Source of the DNA: Bipolaris cookei
Taxonomy: Eukaryota; Ascomycota; Dothideomycetes; Pleosporales; Pleosporaceae
Assembly (NCBI GenBank): GCA_002286855.1
Contig: NRSV01000041.1
Coordinates: forward strand, 248,001-312,000
DNA length: 64,000 bases
Direction: 5' to 3'
The position numbers and the translations under genes were made by a program. Shown here piece after piece: positions 11,439 to 23,621 of this stretch (its first letter is position 1; every line of letters starts with the position of its first letter). The notes beneath the pieces are model-generated. The model had not been told where the DNA came from. It made no database searches and saw nothing but the letters and a program-made list of their open reading frames with translations.

Positions 11439-12865
11439 CTATCCGGTTGCTTCTGATGGCCGGCGTGGCTTGCATTTGTCATGCGCCATGTGTCCGTTTC
11501 TTGCAGTAGTGCGGGTAAACTCAGCCCCGCATCGGGGGCAGGTGCTCTTGGAGGCAGTTCCGGACTTTTCTCGCTGGTGCCGCAGCAGATTACTGAATGT
11601 AGAAAATTGTCGTCCATTGCATCCATGCTCCCAGCATTGAGGTTTCGGTCGTGAGTTAATAACTCGCGGCATTACTGGGTTGCCTTGCGTGCTTGGCGAC
11701 GAAGAGAGTGCAGGGATTGGCGCATTAGAAACTGGAGCGCTCGGTGCTGAGTCATATGTTGCGTATGTAGCAGGCGCTGTGTTGGTTGGTGGATACATAG
11801 TCGGTAATGGATGATAGTCACTAACGGCATAGGAGCTGGGAGGGTAAAGCTGTGGTCTATCTCCTGTTAGTAGAAAGCGTACTTGATGCACTTAACAAAC
11901 TTACGGAGGGTAGGCATTGCCCCCCAGCGGCTGGTTGGAGATGGTACCATGTGAGGTGGAGTAAGTGTAGGGATGCGCGGTGGGACCCATAGAGGCTGTA
12001 TTGGCTCGCATGGGATCTGATGAGTGTTGCTCATATGGGCTTCGCGGAAGTGAGGGGTGCTGAGGTGGGTAGGGCGGTTGGACTGCGTGCTGTTCGCTTC
12101 TTCTTTGTTGACTTTCATTTGGGGCTGGACTGGAAGAGTAAGGTGGGCCATATGGGCCTGGCGCCGAAGCCCTTGGCTCTCCATAGGGTTGGGGCGGTGG
12201 GTAGCCAGGCGCGTAGGATGTTTGGGAAGAACCGTAATGGCCCATACCATATTGCGAAGAAGGCATCATGAAGCCCAAGGTGCTGTGTACATGAGATGCT
12301 GTTCAATCACAACAGTCGGCGGGGTCTCGTACCTCATATCTTGTGACTCGAGGATTGGCTCGTGCGGCTGCTCAAAGTCTGCCAGTGATTGAAGTTGCAG
12401 GGAGTGCCCGGTGGATGTAGACAATAACGGCGACGATGGATTTTGTCGACTTTGTGTTGGCAGAATATGATCAGTACGGACTATCTGGTTACTAGCAGTA
12501 GGCACGACTGTCGAGTCTGGGCCTTGATGAGATTCGTGGAGAGAGAAGTGTGTGGTTTGCGTGCTCGTGGAGTCCAAGAATCGATCCTGGGCAGAGGAAG
12601 TTGGCTGAGAAGAGCGATTGTGTGAGGTGTCGTCGAGAATGTGTGAGGTATTCCAAGCTAGCGAAGGCGGGTGCGAACCGGGCGTCTGATAATCAATGGG
12701 ATTGTGGCGGGGCGTTTGCAAGGTTGCGGCACGGCACGAATAAGGCCCTCTTATTTGTGGAATTTCTGGTGGCTGAATAGACAAATGCTGGTTGGCACGG
12801 TCCCTAAGTCTTCGTGAGATGGTCGTCGTCTTGGGTTGATATGGGTTGGAAGACCAATAGGTCAT
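11439..12865 (-). CDS. C2H2-type zinc-finger protein (putative transcription factor)
   Basis: Three exons on the minus strand, 12865-12333, 12282-11905 and 11856-11439, give 442 residues; both introns are about 50 nt (GTACGA to ACAG, and GTAAGT to TAG with a CTACTAAC branch site). The first three quarters are low-complexity, rich in Pro, Ser, Gln and Tyr, as in fungal regulators with disordered activation regions. The C-terminal 65 residues hold two zinc-finger-like units: C378-X4-C383-X13-H397 (the fourth ligand is unclear) and C410-X2-C413-X12-H426 with a later Cys432. Such tandem C-terminal fingers occur in an uncharacterised group of ascomycete C2H2 proteins. A DNA-binding nuclear role is inferred. 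The nearest in-frame ATG is at 12865; an upstream exon cannot be excluded. Long non-coding flanks on both sides would suit a developmentally regulated gene. Confidence 0.72.
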
Positions 12866-15337
12866 GTTCAACAGCAGACAGGCACCATCGGACGTGAAAG
12901 GCGCCAGAAGGGGGTAAGACGTACGGTTGCGTGCGTGGACAGAGCTCGTCGTGTGGGATTATACGAGCCTTATGGTAAATTTACACCAAGGTAGAATTGC
13001 CATTGAAACCCTGGTGTTGGAGCATGGACGAGTGGTGTGCTTTGTTGCATGGGGGATGCCTGGAAATACAGGAACACGGTATCTGAGCTTCATGACCCAA
13101 CAGAGGCAGAGCGCTTTTCCCGGCTTTGCGGCTGGGGGACTGATTGGAGCCTCGAAGGATGCGCAGCCCGGTCTTTGACAGTGCTAGCCCTCCGGCCGTT
13201 GACTAGCCACAGAACATGCACCCGCAATACCTGGTGTAGGCCGGGGGTATCCACACATCAGTAAGTATTGCGCGATTGCCTCAAGTGGGGTGATGGCAGG
13301 CATGCTTGCCCTGCTCAGTGAGGACTAGATTGTGGTCATGATCCAGAGCGTCAACCTGTTTTCGATGGCCATTCGCTGAGAAGAGTCGGATGCCACCCCC
13401 CACTGGGGACGATTGGCATGTCTGTATACGGCACTGGGAGGGGAAGTTATGCGAGCACTGACGAACGCCCTGAGCGGCCATGTCGAGGGTTGGTGGCGTT
13501 TGTGGTTTCCCGCTCGAGACAAAGAGCCATACCGTGTCGAGTCTGGCCCTTCTGGACGGCGTGGCCTATCCAATCTCTCTGCGTCAGGCCCGGGTGGGCC
13601 GGAGGTGTACAAGACGGAAAGTAGCTGTGGACGAGTGATTTCGGCCTGGACGGCCTGGACAGGAACATGGCGTGTGAGGACATAGCTGGTGCCGTCGAGG
13701 CCTTTGGGGTACGGAGCCCTGGCACCGCCACAAAGGGCGCCTGTTACCTATCCTCAGCGTGGCCCCCAGGCGGCGAGTGTTTGTGCGTAGAGGGTTTCTA
13801 TGTTTGGCTTGCTACTACAACTATGGTCCGAGAGCGTGCGTCGCCCAAGCGGCCCGTTGTCATTCGGAAGCGGTGCCGTTACTAGCACCGGCAGGCGGTC
13901 GGCACGCCTTCGGGCATATGACTTCTCCCAGTACATGGGGATTTATGTATCCAGGGCAGCCCGCGGTCCCTCCCACCCACCATGGCCGAATGCGTGGATG
14001 TTGGGCTGCACTGCAAATGCCCTGTTTCGCATGCTTGGGGTCCATCGTCTTTTGGCGACCCCACCGCATCCAGCTGAGGCCCGGGGTCTGACGTCGCCAC
14101 GGCGCCTAGGCGTTGTATGTGTATATGTATGTATGCATATGTGTGTATGAGCATGTGAATATGTGGGTATGTGTGGATATGTGGATGTGTGTACATGTTC
14201 GAAGACGCATCGCTGGTTGTGACTCTGGGACGAGAGTCGCAACGACAGCCGCGCGGAGACTGCCGGGCGGCACTAATGCCAATGCCAAGACGCTCTGCAT
14301 CCCAGTGGCGCGACTGTTGTGGCCGTGATGACCCCCCCCCAAAACAACCACCACATCAATCCAGCCACTGCACCGTGTCGACGCCGCAAAACAGCGGGGC
14401 CACTGCACCAGACCTGACTTGGACGACGACTCGAGCCGAGCTGGCCATGAGTCGGACCACGCCAGCGGGCTCAATTTACACCGATCTCCAAGCTTCCCAA
14501 GTTTCCAGTAGTAAGTACACACGGGGACCCTACGATAGGCGCGCTCCTTTGCCCCGACCTCCATGGCCCATTCATCTCGTCTGCTTATGTATGTACCACC
14601 ATACCCAAGTGACTAGTTCATTACAACCAAGCCCGCTCAACACCATATGCCATCACCATGACGAGCGCGCGAGCGTCACGCTACGTACTTACGCCCATGC
14701 TGCTTATTGACAACCAACTTCACGGATACCAAGGCGCGTTGCAGAGTCGACAGTATCATCACCGTGTTACATCATGTTCTACCGATCCTAGTGCCATGCG
14801 GCCGCCGAAGAAGTCATCGGTCCCATGGCAGCTGAGACGGCCCAACTACGTATCTGACACTTCGCAACTGGTCCCACGATAAGGCATCCAGCCGTTATTA
14901 CAAATGAACGCCGAACCCCCACTCTTGTACCGACACTTTCAGTCCGTCCCCGCAGATGTCTTGCATAGCGTTGCTTGCTGCCAGGAAGAATGCGTCCGAC
15001 TCAGACATTCATCGAGTTTTAGTTTTCCGCGCCGACGTGTCTGCAGGCCATCTCTTTACAGCTTGATACCAAGTATGTAGAGAGCTATTATCCATCTGAA
15101 AAAGCAATACCCCACTCATGATAGGCCCCGTGTGCACAAGAACATCGCTACTCAATCTCCTTTTCCGCCTCGTCATTCCACGTTTGAATAAACAAGGAAA
15201 ACAAAGACCAAGTACGAGCTAGACCCATCGCCAATCATTCTACCAATCAAGATATCACGAAAAACTACGAGATTTGATTGGACATCTACTCGTCAGTTAC
15301 CATGACTAGCAACCTACTGTTTCGTCTCTCCAGCTGC
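12866..15337. other. 2.5 kb upstream region of the zinc-finger gene, with a TG-rich microsatellite
   Basis: No gene was recognised. The segment holds a degenerate TG/TATG tandem tract (about 14114-14199) and a homopolymeric C run near 14332-14340. Open frames of 70-180 codons on both strands look fortuitous: their composition is biased by the repeats and they have no domains. It probably contains the promoter and leader of the zinc-finger gene and the 3' flank of the cystathionine gamma-synthase gene. Confidence 0.45.
14114..14199. repeat. Degenerate (TG)n/(TATG)n microsatellite
   Basis: An imperfect tandem of TGTATG, TGTG and TATG units covers about 85 bp. It accounts for the His/Thr/Tyr-rich or Val/Cys/Met-rich appearance of spurious open frames crossing it on both strands. 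Confidence 0.7.
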
Positions 15338-17391
15338 CTACGCCGGCAAAGCTGCCAACGCCCTCTTGAACGTATCCACCAACTTACTCGTTTCTTCCAA
15401 TCCCACACTGAAACGAATAAGATCTGCTTCCACACCCCATTTGGCACACTATGGCAAACTTGTTAGCAGCAAGTCCGACACACTTCATCGAGATTCGGAA
15501 CACTTACCCAATCCAACTCCCCGTAGTGTGCAAGAATCACATATGGCGAGCTAAGCGTAAAGTTTGTGCCCAAGCTGGGTCCCTTGACAGTGTCGAGATT
15601 GTCGAAAAAGGCAATGGCGTCGGCTCTGGTGTGGAATGTTGCAGAAAGCAGACCGCCATAACCGCCAGTGGGATTACGGCATCTATCGTAGTAGGGGCGC
15701 GAAGGCGATGTTTTGGGATAGTTTACTTGTTTGACTATGTTGCTTGACGTTAGAGCGACTCAGATGAAACACAGTCGAACAAGACAAAGCTTACCACGCG
15801 GATGCGAGCTTAGCACATCACAGATTGCCTCTGCATTAGCATTGATACGGTCGATTCTCGAGACGAAATCTCGGCTGTTGCGCTCGAGGAAAATGCTGTC
15901 TTCAGCCCAATGGTTATCTTCGTAGTCCTCCTCCCAGGTGCGTTTGAGGAGAGTGTAGTTTTTCGCTTTTGGGTTGAGCACAAGGCTGTGATATGTCAGC
16001 TGATATTCGTTGCCAACAGGAGTTTGCCTGTACTAACCCTCCACCCATGACATTACAGTCTCCACTGAAAACTTTGGTCAAACTGCTGACTACAACGTCT
16101 GCAAACTGCAACACATTGACATTGATGAAATTTCCAATTGTCTCATCTACAACAACGCAGAAATCATACTTGTCGGCTAACCTGCGTATCCGCTCAAGAT
16201 CAGGCGACGTCAAAAGAGGATTTCCGGGAAACTCTGTGAACAGAGCTAGAAACCTCTCGCCGCCCTCCAATCGCTGTTCCAGATCGTCTAGTTCTTCCGA
16301 GGAGCCAAAGCCGTAGAATTGAGAACCCGGGCCAAACTTTTCCGTAATCTTGAGTGTGTCGATGTAAGGAAATCCGTAAACAATGGCTTTTCTGGAACCT
16401 TTTGCCCTTAGTAGGTTTCGATGAGAGTTGAAGATTGCGCTCATTCCGGTTGGATACAGATAGACATCGTCTTCTGAGAAATCTGCGACTGGTCTAGTCC
16501 TTGCAGCATCTTGATCCATGCTCATCGCTTCAGCCAGTTCGACATCTGCGGTGAGGGAACCTGCAATACGTCTTCGAACTGCCAGCTTGGCTTTCTTGGT
16601 CTTGGAGAGGTCCAGGTTGCGTCCGAATCGCTCTTCTACAAACCGAGTTGGATCCTGCACTTCTCCGTTGCCATTTGCGGAATCAGCCGAAGAAGCGAGG
16701 TCGACTGACGTGTTCTTTTGGTACCGCCGGGGACCTTTGGGTGCCCTCAGTGGTTCGTTGAGTGTTGAGGCTTCTACTAGGGTACCTTCCCTGAATAATT
16801 GGGCGCAGAACTCTGCTCTCCGGCTCGATATACCGTCACCAGAATGTTGCCAGAAAGCCTTTGCTGTGCTGAAGCGATCTTTTGGAAAGAGCACGGCAGA
16901 TACTCTAGGAGATATGACATCGAATTCTTTTGACCTCGCCTTCTCACCCGTTGGTAGGAAGTCAAGAATCCTGACTTGCGATACATCCAGATCAGGCACT
17001 TGTTGAAAAATGAACTCCTGGCATCTCGATGCGGTGGAATGTGTTGGAAATAACATGGCACTCTCGTCCCCATGACTATATTTCTCGGTAATTGCTGCCG
17101 CAAATGCTTGTATGCTTTTGTGAATGAAGAATCTTTCTGTGGTTAATTATATGATTGCTGTGTCTCGCCACCACCTACCTCGGGTATCCCGTCTTCATCT
17201 TGCTGAGAACCCATTCTTCACCTTCCTCATAACCTACATTCGCCCGCCATGTTGGCAGCGAGACACTCACTGCCTATCACATGTTAGATCAAAGAGCAGC
17301 GTTGGGTAACGAAAGGTACACGCACGTGCTCGGTTGCCGGCGGAAGACTCTCGCCGACTTCGACGTCGTTTTCGAGTAACATGGGCGACAT
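15338..17391 (-). CDS. Cystathionine gamma-synthase (PLP-dependent Cys/Met metabolism enzyme)
   Basis: Six exons on the minus strand give 591 residues: 17391-17326, 17273-17179, 17132-16038, 15985-15795, 15725-15508 and 15448-15338. All five introns are about 46-70 nt and phase-consistent. The short first exon encodes MSPMLLENDVEVGESLPPAT and splices into AVSVSLPTW, the conserved start of fungal cystathionine gamma-synthases. The PLP lysine is in SSLTKVFSGD (about Lys407), with the cofactor aspartate in VVVDETIGN. The enzyme joins O-acetylhomoserine (or a similar homoserine ester) and cysteine to make cystathionine in the transsulfuration route to methionine. The C-terminal motif GGYGGLLSATF fits the long fungal form (yeast Str2 type). 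The protein lies in the expected length range. It is divergent with HAUS1, with 357 bp between starts. Confidence 0.88.
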
Positions 17392-17748
17392 TTTCGAGTG
17401 TGTCAAGAACAATGAGAGAGTCGTGTAAAACTAGACGACGGAAGGCAAATCTGATATGTACGGGGCAATGAGTCCAGTCACCCAAGAGATTATACCAAAA
17501 GCCGATTAGCTCCGACTTCGGCACTTGAAAATAAGGTTATCGATAATGCAAACAATCAGTTTCTCCGAGTCTCTGTCCGCGTTTCGGAGTGTCGGTACAT
17601 CCGCTTTGTGCACCTCAACTGCTACGTAGTACACGCTCATCCTAGCCCCACCTTGGAGTTGCGAGTGCTCACCAGGGGGTTTAGTCTAGCACAGCTTGAA
17701 TACACTCAGCACCGCCAACACAGGCCGCACCACTTTCTATACACAGTC
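17392..17748. promoter_or_regulatory. Divergent promoter region, cystathionine gamma-synthase / HAUS1
   Basis: The 357 bp between the two divergent start codons must hold both promoters. No clear TATA box or known sulfur-control element was identified by eye. Confidence 0.5.
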
Positions 17749-18706
17749 ATGGATTCGCTCACACCCTCGGACCTCTTCTCGCCCTCAAAGGCGCGCCAGC
17801 AACGCGCGCAAGCCCAGGACTGGGCGCAGATTGACTCGTGGCTGTCGTACAAGTATGCTGGGCGCACGGTGCCGACATTTGAGCGCAATGACGAAACACT
17901 CAAGGTGCTGCGTGAGCTGTCAGTAGCCAACGAAAGGGCCGATGAAGAGAGGGCCGTATTCGAACGAGTAGAGAGAGAGGCGCTCCGCGAGCTGGATGAG
18001 GTATGAGAGCTACAGGTCCGCTTCAGCTACCATGCCCCGAGCACGCTGCTCACAACGGTAGGTCCAAAGAAACGATGACGACGAGCGTATATTGTCTAGG
18101 CTGAGAGCCAGTCTCACACCCGAGGGCGAACAGGCGCTTGATGCGTTGGCGTCAACAGCAGTCACTCTCAATACACCCACTGCGAACCCCGAGTCGATCG
18201 CGCACGCTCTCATCTACAACACGATCACCTCGCAGAATCTCACCAACCAGCTCGCACACATCGCGACGCTGCAAGGCTACGTTGACAAGCAACAATCTCT
18301 GCTTCGGACGCAACTGCACGAGCTCCAGACGAATCCTGCTTTCACAACCCCCACAAATCTCCAACGCCAGACCACTGAGCAAACACGTCAAGTCAAGCAC
18401 CTTCGCACCAAGATACGAGAATACGAGGACAAGTTGTCGTCCCTCCAGTCATCACAGTCACGCAGCATGACACCAGGTTCCAAGAACATTGCGTCTGCAG
18501 AGGCTATAAATAACATGTTGGAGCAACAGAAAGCCCTAGATGGGCTTCGAGAGAAGGTAGAATGTATAGAGAGGAAGGTCGCAGAGTTTGCTGGATTGCC
18601 TACTGATAAAGAGGCTGCAAGGAAAGAGGTCGGGAAGTTAGAGGTCAAACTTGATGAGGTGCGAAAGCAAAGAGACGAGCTGTTTGAGGGATTGGTGACA
18701 CAGTAA
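17749..18706 (+). CDS. HAUS augmin-like complex subunit 1
   Basis: Two exons, 17749-18000 and 18062-18706, are joined across a 61 nt intron (GTATGA to GTAG), giving 298 residues, close to human HAUS1 (278). The N-terminus carries the pattern of the family: a DSWLSYKY segment, then PTFERNDETL followed by a helix rich in acidic and basic residues with NERADEE. The rest is predicted coiled coil: heptad-like Leu/Ile spacing is clear from about residue 150, for example in DGLREKVECIERKVAEF. Augmin recruits gamma-tubulin to spindle microtubules to promote branching nucleation; many filamentous fungi retain it although yeast has lost it. The call rests on the N-terminal motif and coiled-coil layout. 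Confidence 0.66.
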
Positions 18707-18809
18707 TGGTACAAATGGATTGATCGTAGGGTGGCTCACACGCCCTGGACGTACAGACTCAAGCCTCTGTCCTCTCGGATTTGTTGTTGAAACTTCCTTT
18801 TTGACCAAC

Positions 18810-19529
18810 TTACGCAGGCGCATCCGTCAAAGGCACGTACTGCACACCATATAACTTCTGGCGCTCGAGGCTTCCGTCCGCTCGCTTGTCAATTACCCAG
18901 ATATATTGCGCCCAGCCTTCTGCGACGGGCACGAACAAGCGCCCTGGTGCTTTGAGCTGGTCGGTCAGGACCTGATGGTGCTCGGCAGCCGCAGCGCCAA
19001 CATGAATAGCATCGTATGGTGCACCCTCGGCCCAACCTTTTCGTCCGTCTCCAGTAACAAACTTGACCTGTCCCGACTCTAACATCCTCCGGCCTTGGTC
19101 CGACTTGGACACGTTGGCTATTGCCAGATCGTTCAAGGGCTGAATGTGATCAATGCCAATTACCGTTCCGTTGGGTGCGACAAGGTTGGCGAGGACTGCA
19201 GTTAGGTAGCCTGAGCCTGAGCCAACATCCAAGACCTTGGATCCAGGCTTGAGATAGTCGAGGAGCGATTCGCAGGCCGAGGCATGCATGTGCGGGGCAG
19301 AGATGGTCGCACGGTGGCCGATGGGCTGGGGCGAGTCTTCGTAGGGCGAGGATGGGGCATAGTGCGCGCGATCAACCTATGCATCTTCATCTATTGCCGC
19401 CTTACCTGTGGTGTTGAAGCTTCCTACCTTTGACATTGCGTCCTTGACCCTATCAGACTTGATGAGCTTGTTGCTCGCAAGATTGGTGACGAGAGCCTCA
19501 TTAGTGTCACCAGAGCTTCGCCAGGCCAT
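18810..19529 (-). CDS. Protein-L-isoaspartate O-methyltransferase
   Basis: Two exons on the minus strand, 19529-19428 and 19376-18810, are joined across a 51 nt intron (GTAGGA to ATAG), giving 222 residues, the usual length for this family. The N-terminus MAWRSSGDTNEALV matches the family pattern for this enzyme (AW.SSG..N..L). The SAM-binding motif I is VLDVGSGSGYLTAVL (about residues 82-96), followed by GIDHI and VTGDGRKGW; the C-terminus ends in YVPLTDAPA. The enzyme methylates isoaspartyl residues in damaged proteins using S-adenosylmethionine and starts their repair. The stop codon TAA overlaps a perfect donor-like GTAAGT, so an alternative C-terminus by splicing cannot be excluded. It is divergent with UTP22. 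Confidence 0.92.
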
Positions 19530-19950
19530 GCTGAAAGTTCTGCTTGGTGTGGCTACGCGCAGACCTGGTGAAGAAGAACGGACCGCAAGCGCGGATAAGT
19601 TTGTTAGGAAAGGCACTGTGGGTAGTGATACAAAGATGGAAGGCAGCAAAGAGTGAACGATTAGGCAGGCGTATTCGCACAGAAGGAATAGAATTATATG
19701 AATGTATTAGAGTGCCGTGATGACCACTCAAGAAAACAAAACTAAAGTTTATATCGTGGCAAGCTGTTCCCCTCACCGAGTCTGAGTGAGGGGGTCATAC
19801 ATACAGAAACGCGCATTAGCTGTCATGACTGACCCTAGTACGTAGCACCCAGGCATGACATGCTACATCCCTGCTTATCGATAAAGCACACCCGCGGGAA
19901 AAGTTCCAGAGAAATTTCGCGTCGCATGCGACAACCTCCACCACGCGAAA
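19530..19950. promoter_or_regulatory. Divergent promoter region, isoaspartate methyltransferase / UTP22
   Basis: A 421 bp gap separates the two divergent starts. It includes an ATCGATAA-like motif near 19877-19886 and the two 5' leaders. An open frame on the minus strand that extends upstream of the methyltransferase start has no ATG, so it was not used. Confidence 0.5.
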
Positions 19951-22900
19951 ATGGCACCGCCCGCAATTAAACGAAGAAAACTCAAGCACACCGACTCGGA
20001 AGCAGAGAGCGAAAGGGGCTTTGCCGACTTTGACGAAACTAACAGCGGTGCGGATTTGAATGGGAGCGACGCTGAAGATGGGTACAATGAGAGCGACGAC
20101 CTCTCCATGGACGGCGCACAAGAGATGGAGGATGGCGACGACGACGACGAAAATGAAAATATGAGCGAAGAAGAGGAAGAAAGCTCCGAAGCTGAGGAGC
20201 TCATTCAGGAAAGCAAGAAGCAGAACCCAAGCACCAAAGCCACGAGCGCACCAAAGCCACCCAAGCGGCCAGCACCTAGTCTCCAGGACAGCGTCTACAC
20301 TGCGGAGTCCTTCAAATCAAACATTTTCAAGCTTCAGGTAGACGAGCTGCTTGAACAGGTCAAACTCAAGTATGGCAAGAAGGAAGTACCCGCTGAGAAT
20401 GCAATGCGAACCCTCAAGACTATAATCGAGCAGATTCCTAGCCACGATCCACTTTCAGTAAGTTAGGATCTTTGTATAAACCATCAGCAAATACTAAAAT
20501 ATTATAGATTGTTGAGGCCGAGAAGGCGCTCAAATCAGCTGGAGTCGCCATTCCCTTCCCCAGCCCTCACCCACCGAAAGACGCTTTATACAAACTGCAA
20601 TACGAACGACCTGCGAGCATAAACGCAACCGGTAGCTACCCTCTCAAAACCGCAACTCGAGCTGAAGAGAGGTTTGCGATTGATCTTGTCGTGACCATGC
20701 CGAAGAGTCTGTTCCAAGACAAGGACTATCTGAACTACCGATACTTCTACAAGCGCGCATACTATCTGGCTTGCTTGACGGCGGGAGTCAAGGCCTCAAA
20801 AGAGCACAAGTTTGATCTGTTCTTTGACCGTTTGAATGGGAATCAGCTTCAGCCTATCCTTGTTGTGCGACCGAGTGGCAACGGCGATGCGGACGATTTT
20901 TCTAGCTCAAAATGCCAGATCAACGTGCTGGTGGCGCTCCCAGAACACACTTTTGCCCAGAATAAGCTTTTACCAACCTCTAGTTGTGTCCGACCCAAAG
21001 GTAGCGAGGATGAAACGTCGAGCAAAACGCTCACAGCGACGCCTTTCTACAACAACAGCCTGCAATCTGATGCAAACATCACATCATACCTCAAGCTTTT
21101 GCACGGCACGGCCTCGAAGGCTGAAGCTTTCAAGGATGCATGCATACTGGGGCGCATTTGGCTGAAGCAACGCGGATTTGGCAGTCAGATTCGCAAAGGA
21201 GGGTTCGGAAACTTTGAGTGGGCTGCCATCATGGCTATTCTGCTTCAGTCGAATGCTGGAACAGGTGCTCAGTCAGTCTCTTCAAGTTTTAGCAGTTATC
21301 AACTATTCAAGTCGACGCTGCAGTTTCTGTCGCGTGGAGATCTAACGAAGAAGCCATTCATCTTCCAAGCATCCAACATCACTATCCCCAAGACAGAGAC
21401 CGCCCCCGTCGTCTTTGACGGACCACGGGGACAGAACGTGTTGTTCAAGATGATGCCCTGGTCGTACAAGCGTCTGCAATCAGAAGCAAAGTCTACTGTC
21501 GACATGTTGAGCGATTCTGTATTCGATCAGTTTGATGCAGCCTTCATTCTGAAGACTGAACTGCTCAAGTACCGCTATGATGCAACACTGAAGATTCCCC
21601 TTGCCTCGCTTGGCCTCGAAGCTGGAAGCGAAGAATACGATTCGCAGCTTGGCGAAACCTGTCGAAAGATACACAGCACCCTGACCCGTGCGCTGACCGA
21701 TCGTATCACCGCTGTATCGTTCACTATGCCCGAGGAGGAAAGCTGGTCAATATACTCAAGGCGCCCTCAGGAGAAGCAAAGCAAGAGCATCCTTATCAGC
21801 TTCGAAACAGATCCTGCCAACGCCGCTCGCACCGTGGATCATGGACCTCCAGCAGAAAACAAACAGGAGGCTGCTGTCTTCCGCAAGTTTTGGGGTGAGA
21901 AAGCTGAGCTCAGGCGCTTCAAAGACGGAAGTATTCTGGAGAGTGTTGTTTGGACGGCCAAAGACACATCAGCGTCCGTTATAGAGCAACTTGTTCTCTA
22001 TATACTTGGCAGACACCATGGTACACAGGCGTCTGAGCAAGCCAGGTTCACAATTGATGCATTCGGCCACCTTGTAACAGCAGGTCGTATGCAGGGACAG
22101 TCTGGGACCGCGCCCTTTCTCCCCATTATGAACGCGTTTAGTGCCATGGAAAAAGACATTCGGGACTTGGAAGAGCTACCACTGCAACTTCGCCATCTAA
22201 GAGCTGCCGATCCACAATTACGCTATGCGTCTGTTGACGTTCCAACTAAGGGCCATGCTCCAGCATCAGTTGTATTGCAATTCGAAGGCTCTGGGCGCTG
22301 GCCGGACGACTTGTGCGCCATCCAGCGGACTAAGATTGCTTTCCTCCTCCGAATGGCTGAGCTTCTACATAAACTGGAGTCCGGCTATATTGCCCGTGTA
22401 GGCATGGAAAATCCCTCACAACCGGCTCAGAACCAGGCATTTCTGGATGTGACAGTGGCTACGGGCTTCACGTTCCGCATTCGCATCTACCATGACCGTG
22501 AGCCTACGCTATTCGAACGCCAGATCAAGGACAAATCATTGGACACTCAATCACGCGAGTCTGCTGCCGCTTCTCTGGCACTATACAAGCGCGAATTCAT
22601 CCAATCGCCCCAACATTCGCAAGCATTGCAGACGCTCTGTACCAGATTCTTGGCACTTTCACCAGCGATACGATTGACAAAGAAATGGTTTGCGTCACAT
22701 TTGCTCGCACCGCACTTTTCGCCCGAGCTCATTGAACTATTTGTTATACGAACATTCCTACAGCCTCAGCCATGGCCTGTACCATCAACAGCCACAACAG
22801 GTTTCTTACGAACCTTGTCGTGGATCAGTCGATGGGACTGGCGCCATGTCCCTTTGATCGTGGATTTCTCGACATCCTTCTCCGCTAATCCTGCAAATCT

Positions 22901-23621
22901 TGAAGACACTTCTTTGAAGGGCATGAAGTCGGAAGATCTCGACCGCTTACGAACACGCTTCGAGGCATGGCGACATATCGATCCCGCCATGAATCGCGTC
23001 GTACTTTTTGCAGCTACAAACATCGACGAGGAAGGCACGACTTGGACAGACAAAGCAAAGCCGCAAAAGGTCGTCGCTGCGCGTTTAACAGCTCTGGCCA
23101 AAACAGCCACACAGGCTGTTCGCGCAGACGAAGATGGTTTGTTAAAGCATATCAGCAACAACAAAGACACATCCAGAGCATACGATGCTCTAAGCCCAGA
23201 GACCCTCTTCGTCCCCAGCATATCAGAATTCGACATCGTAATTTCCATCTCCTCAAGACACAGCCTCAAATCATCCAAATCCCGCAAACCCATCACCCAA
23301 TTCAAAAACCTTGACCTCCAAAAGTCATCAAGTCCCTTGCCCGCACCAATTCCTCTCCCCCAACTCTTTGCTGAGGAACTCTCAGAAGTCTACGGCGACG
23401 CGGTGCTGTGGTTCTGGGATCCAGAGAGTCTGAATAAAATTGTTGGACTGTGGAACCCGGTTGTTACGGGCCAGAGAAGCTGGAAGATTAAGGTTGGGTG
23501 GAATGGTGTACCTGTAGGGAAAATGGACAAGGCTGAGATTAGGGTGAATAAAGAGGCGATTGTGCATGAGGTTAGGAGGTTGGGTGGGGAGCTTGTAAAG
23601 AGTGTTGAGGCTAAGTTTTGA
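19951..23621 (+). CDS. utp22: U3 snoRNA-associated protein Utp22 / Nrap
   Basis: Two exons, 19951-20457 and 20508-23621, are joined across a 50 nt intron (GTAAGT to TATAG), giving 1206 residues; yeast Utp22 has 1237. The N-terminus has a basic nuclear-signal-like KRRKLK segment, then a long acidic Asp/Glu tract (about residues 30-90). The conserved body begins near QDSVYTAESFKSNIFKLQ and includes LKQRGFG, FKDGSILESVVW and the C-terminal segment VLWFWDPESLNKIVGLWNP. Nrap proteins have two catalytically dead nucleotidyltransferase/poly(A)-polymerase-like modules. Utp22 binds Rrp7 in the UTP-C subcomplex of the small-subunit processome and takes part in 18S rRNA maturation in the nucleolus. The gene appears intact. 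Confidence 0.92.

Noticed and set aside
14106..14710. Two overlapping frames of 150-180 codons on opposite strands
   Set aside because: Both owe their length to the TG microsatellite and have no domains.
22766..23305. Minus-strand frame of 179 codons
   Set aside because: Antisense shadow of UTP22.
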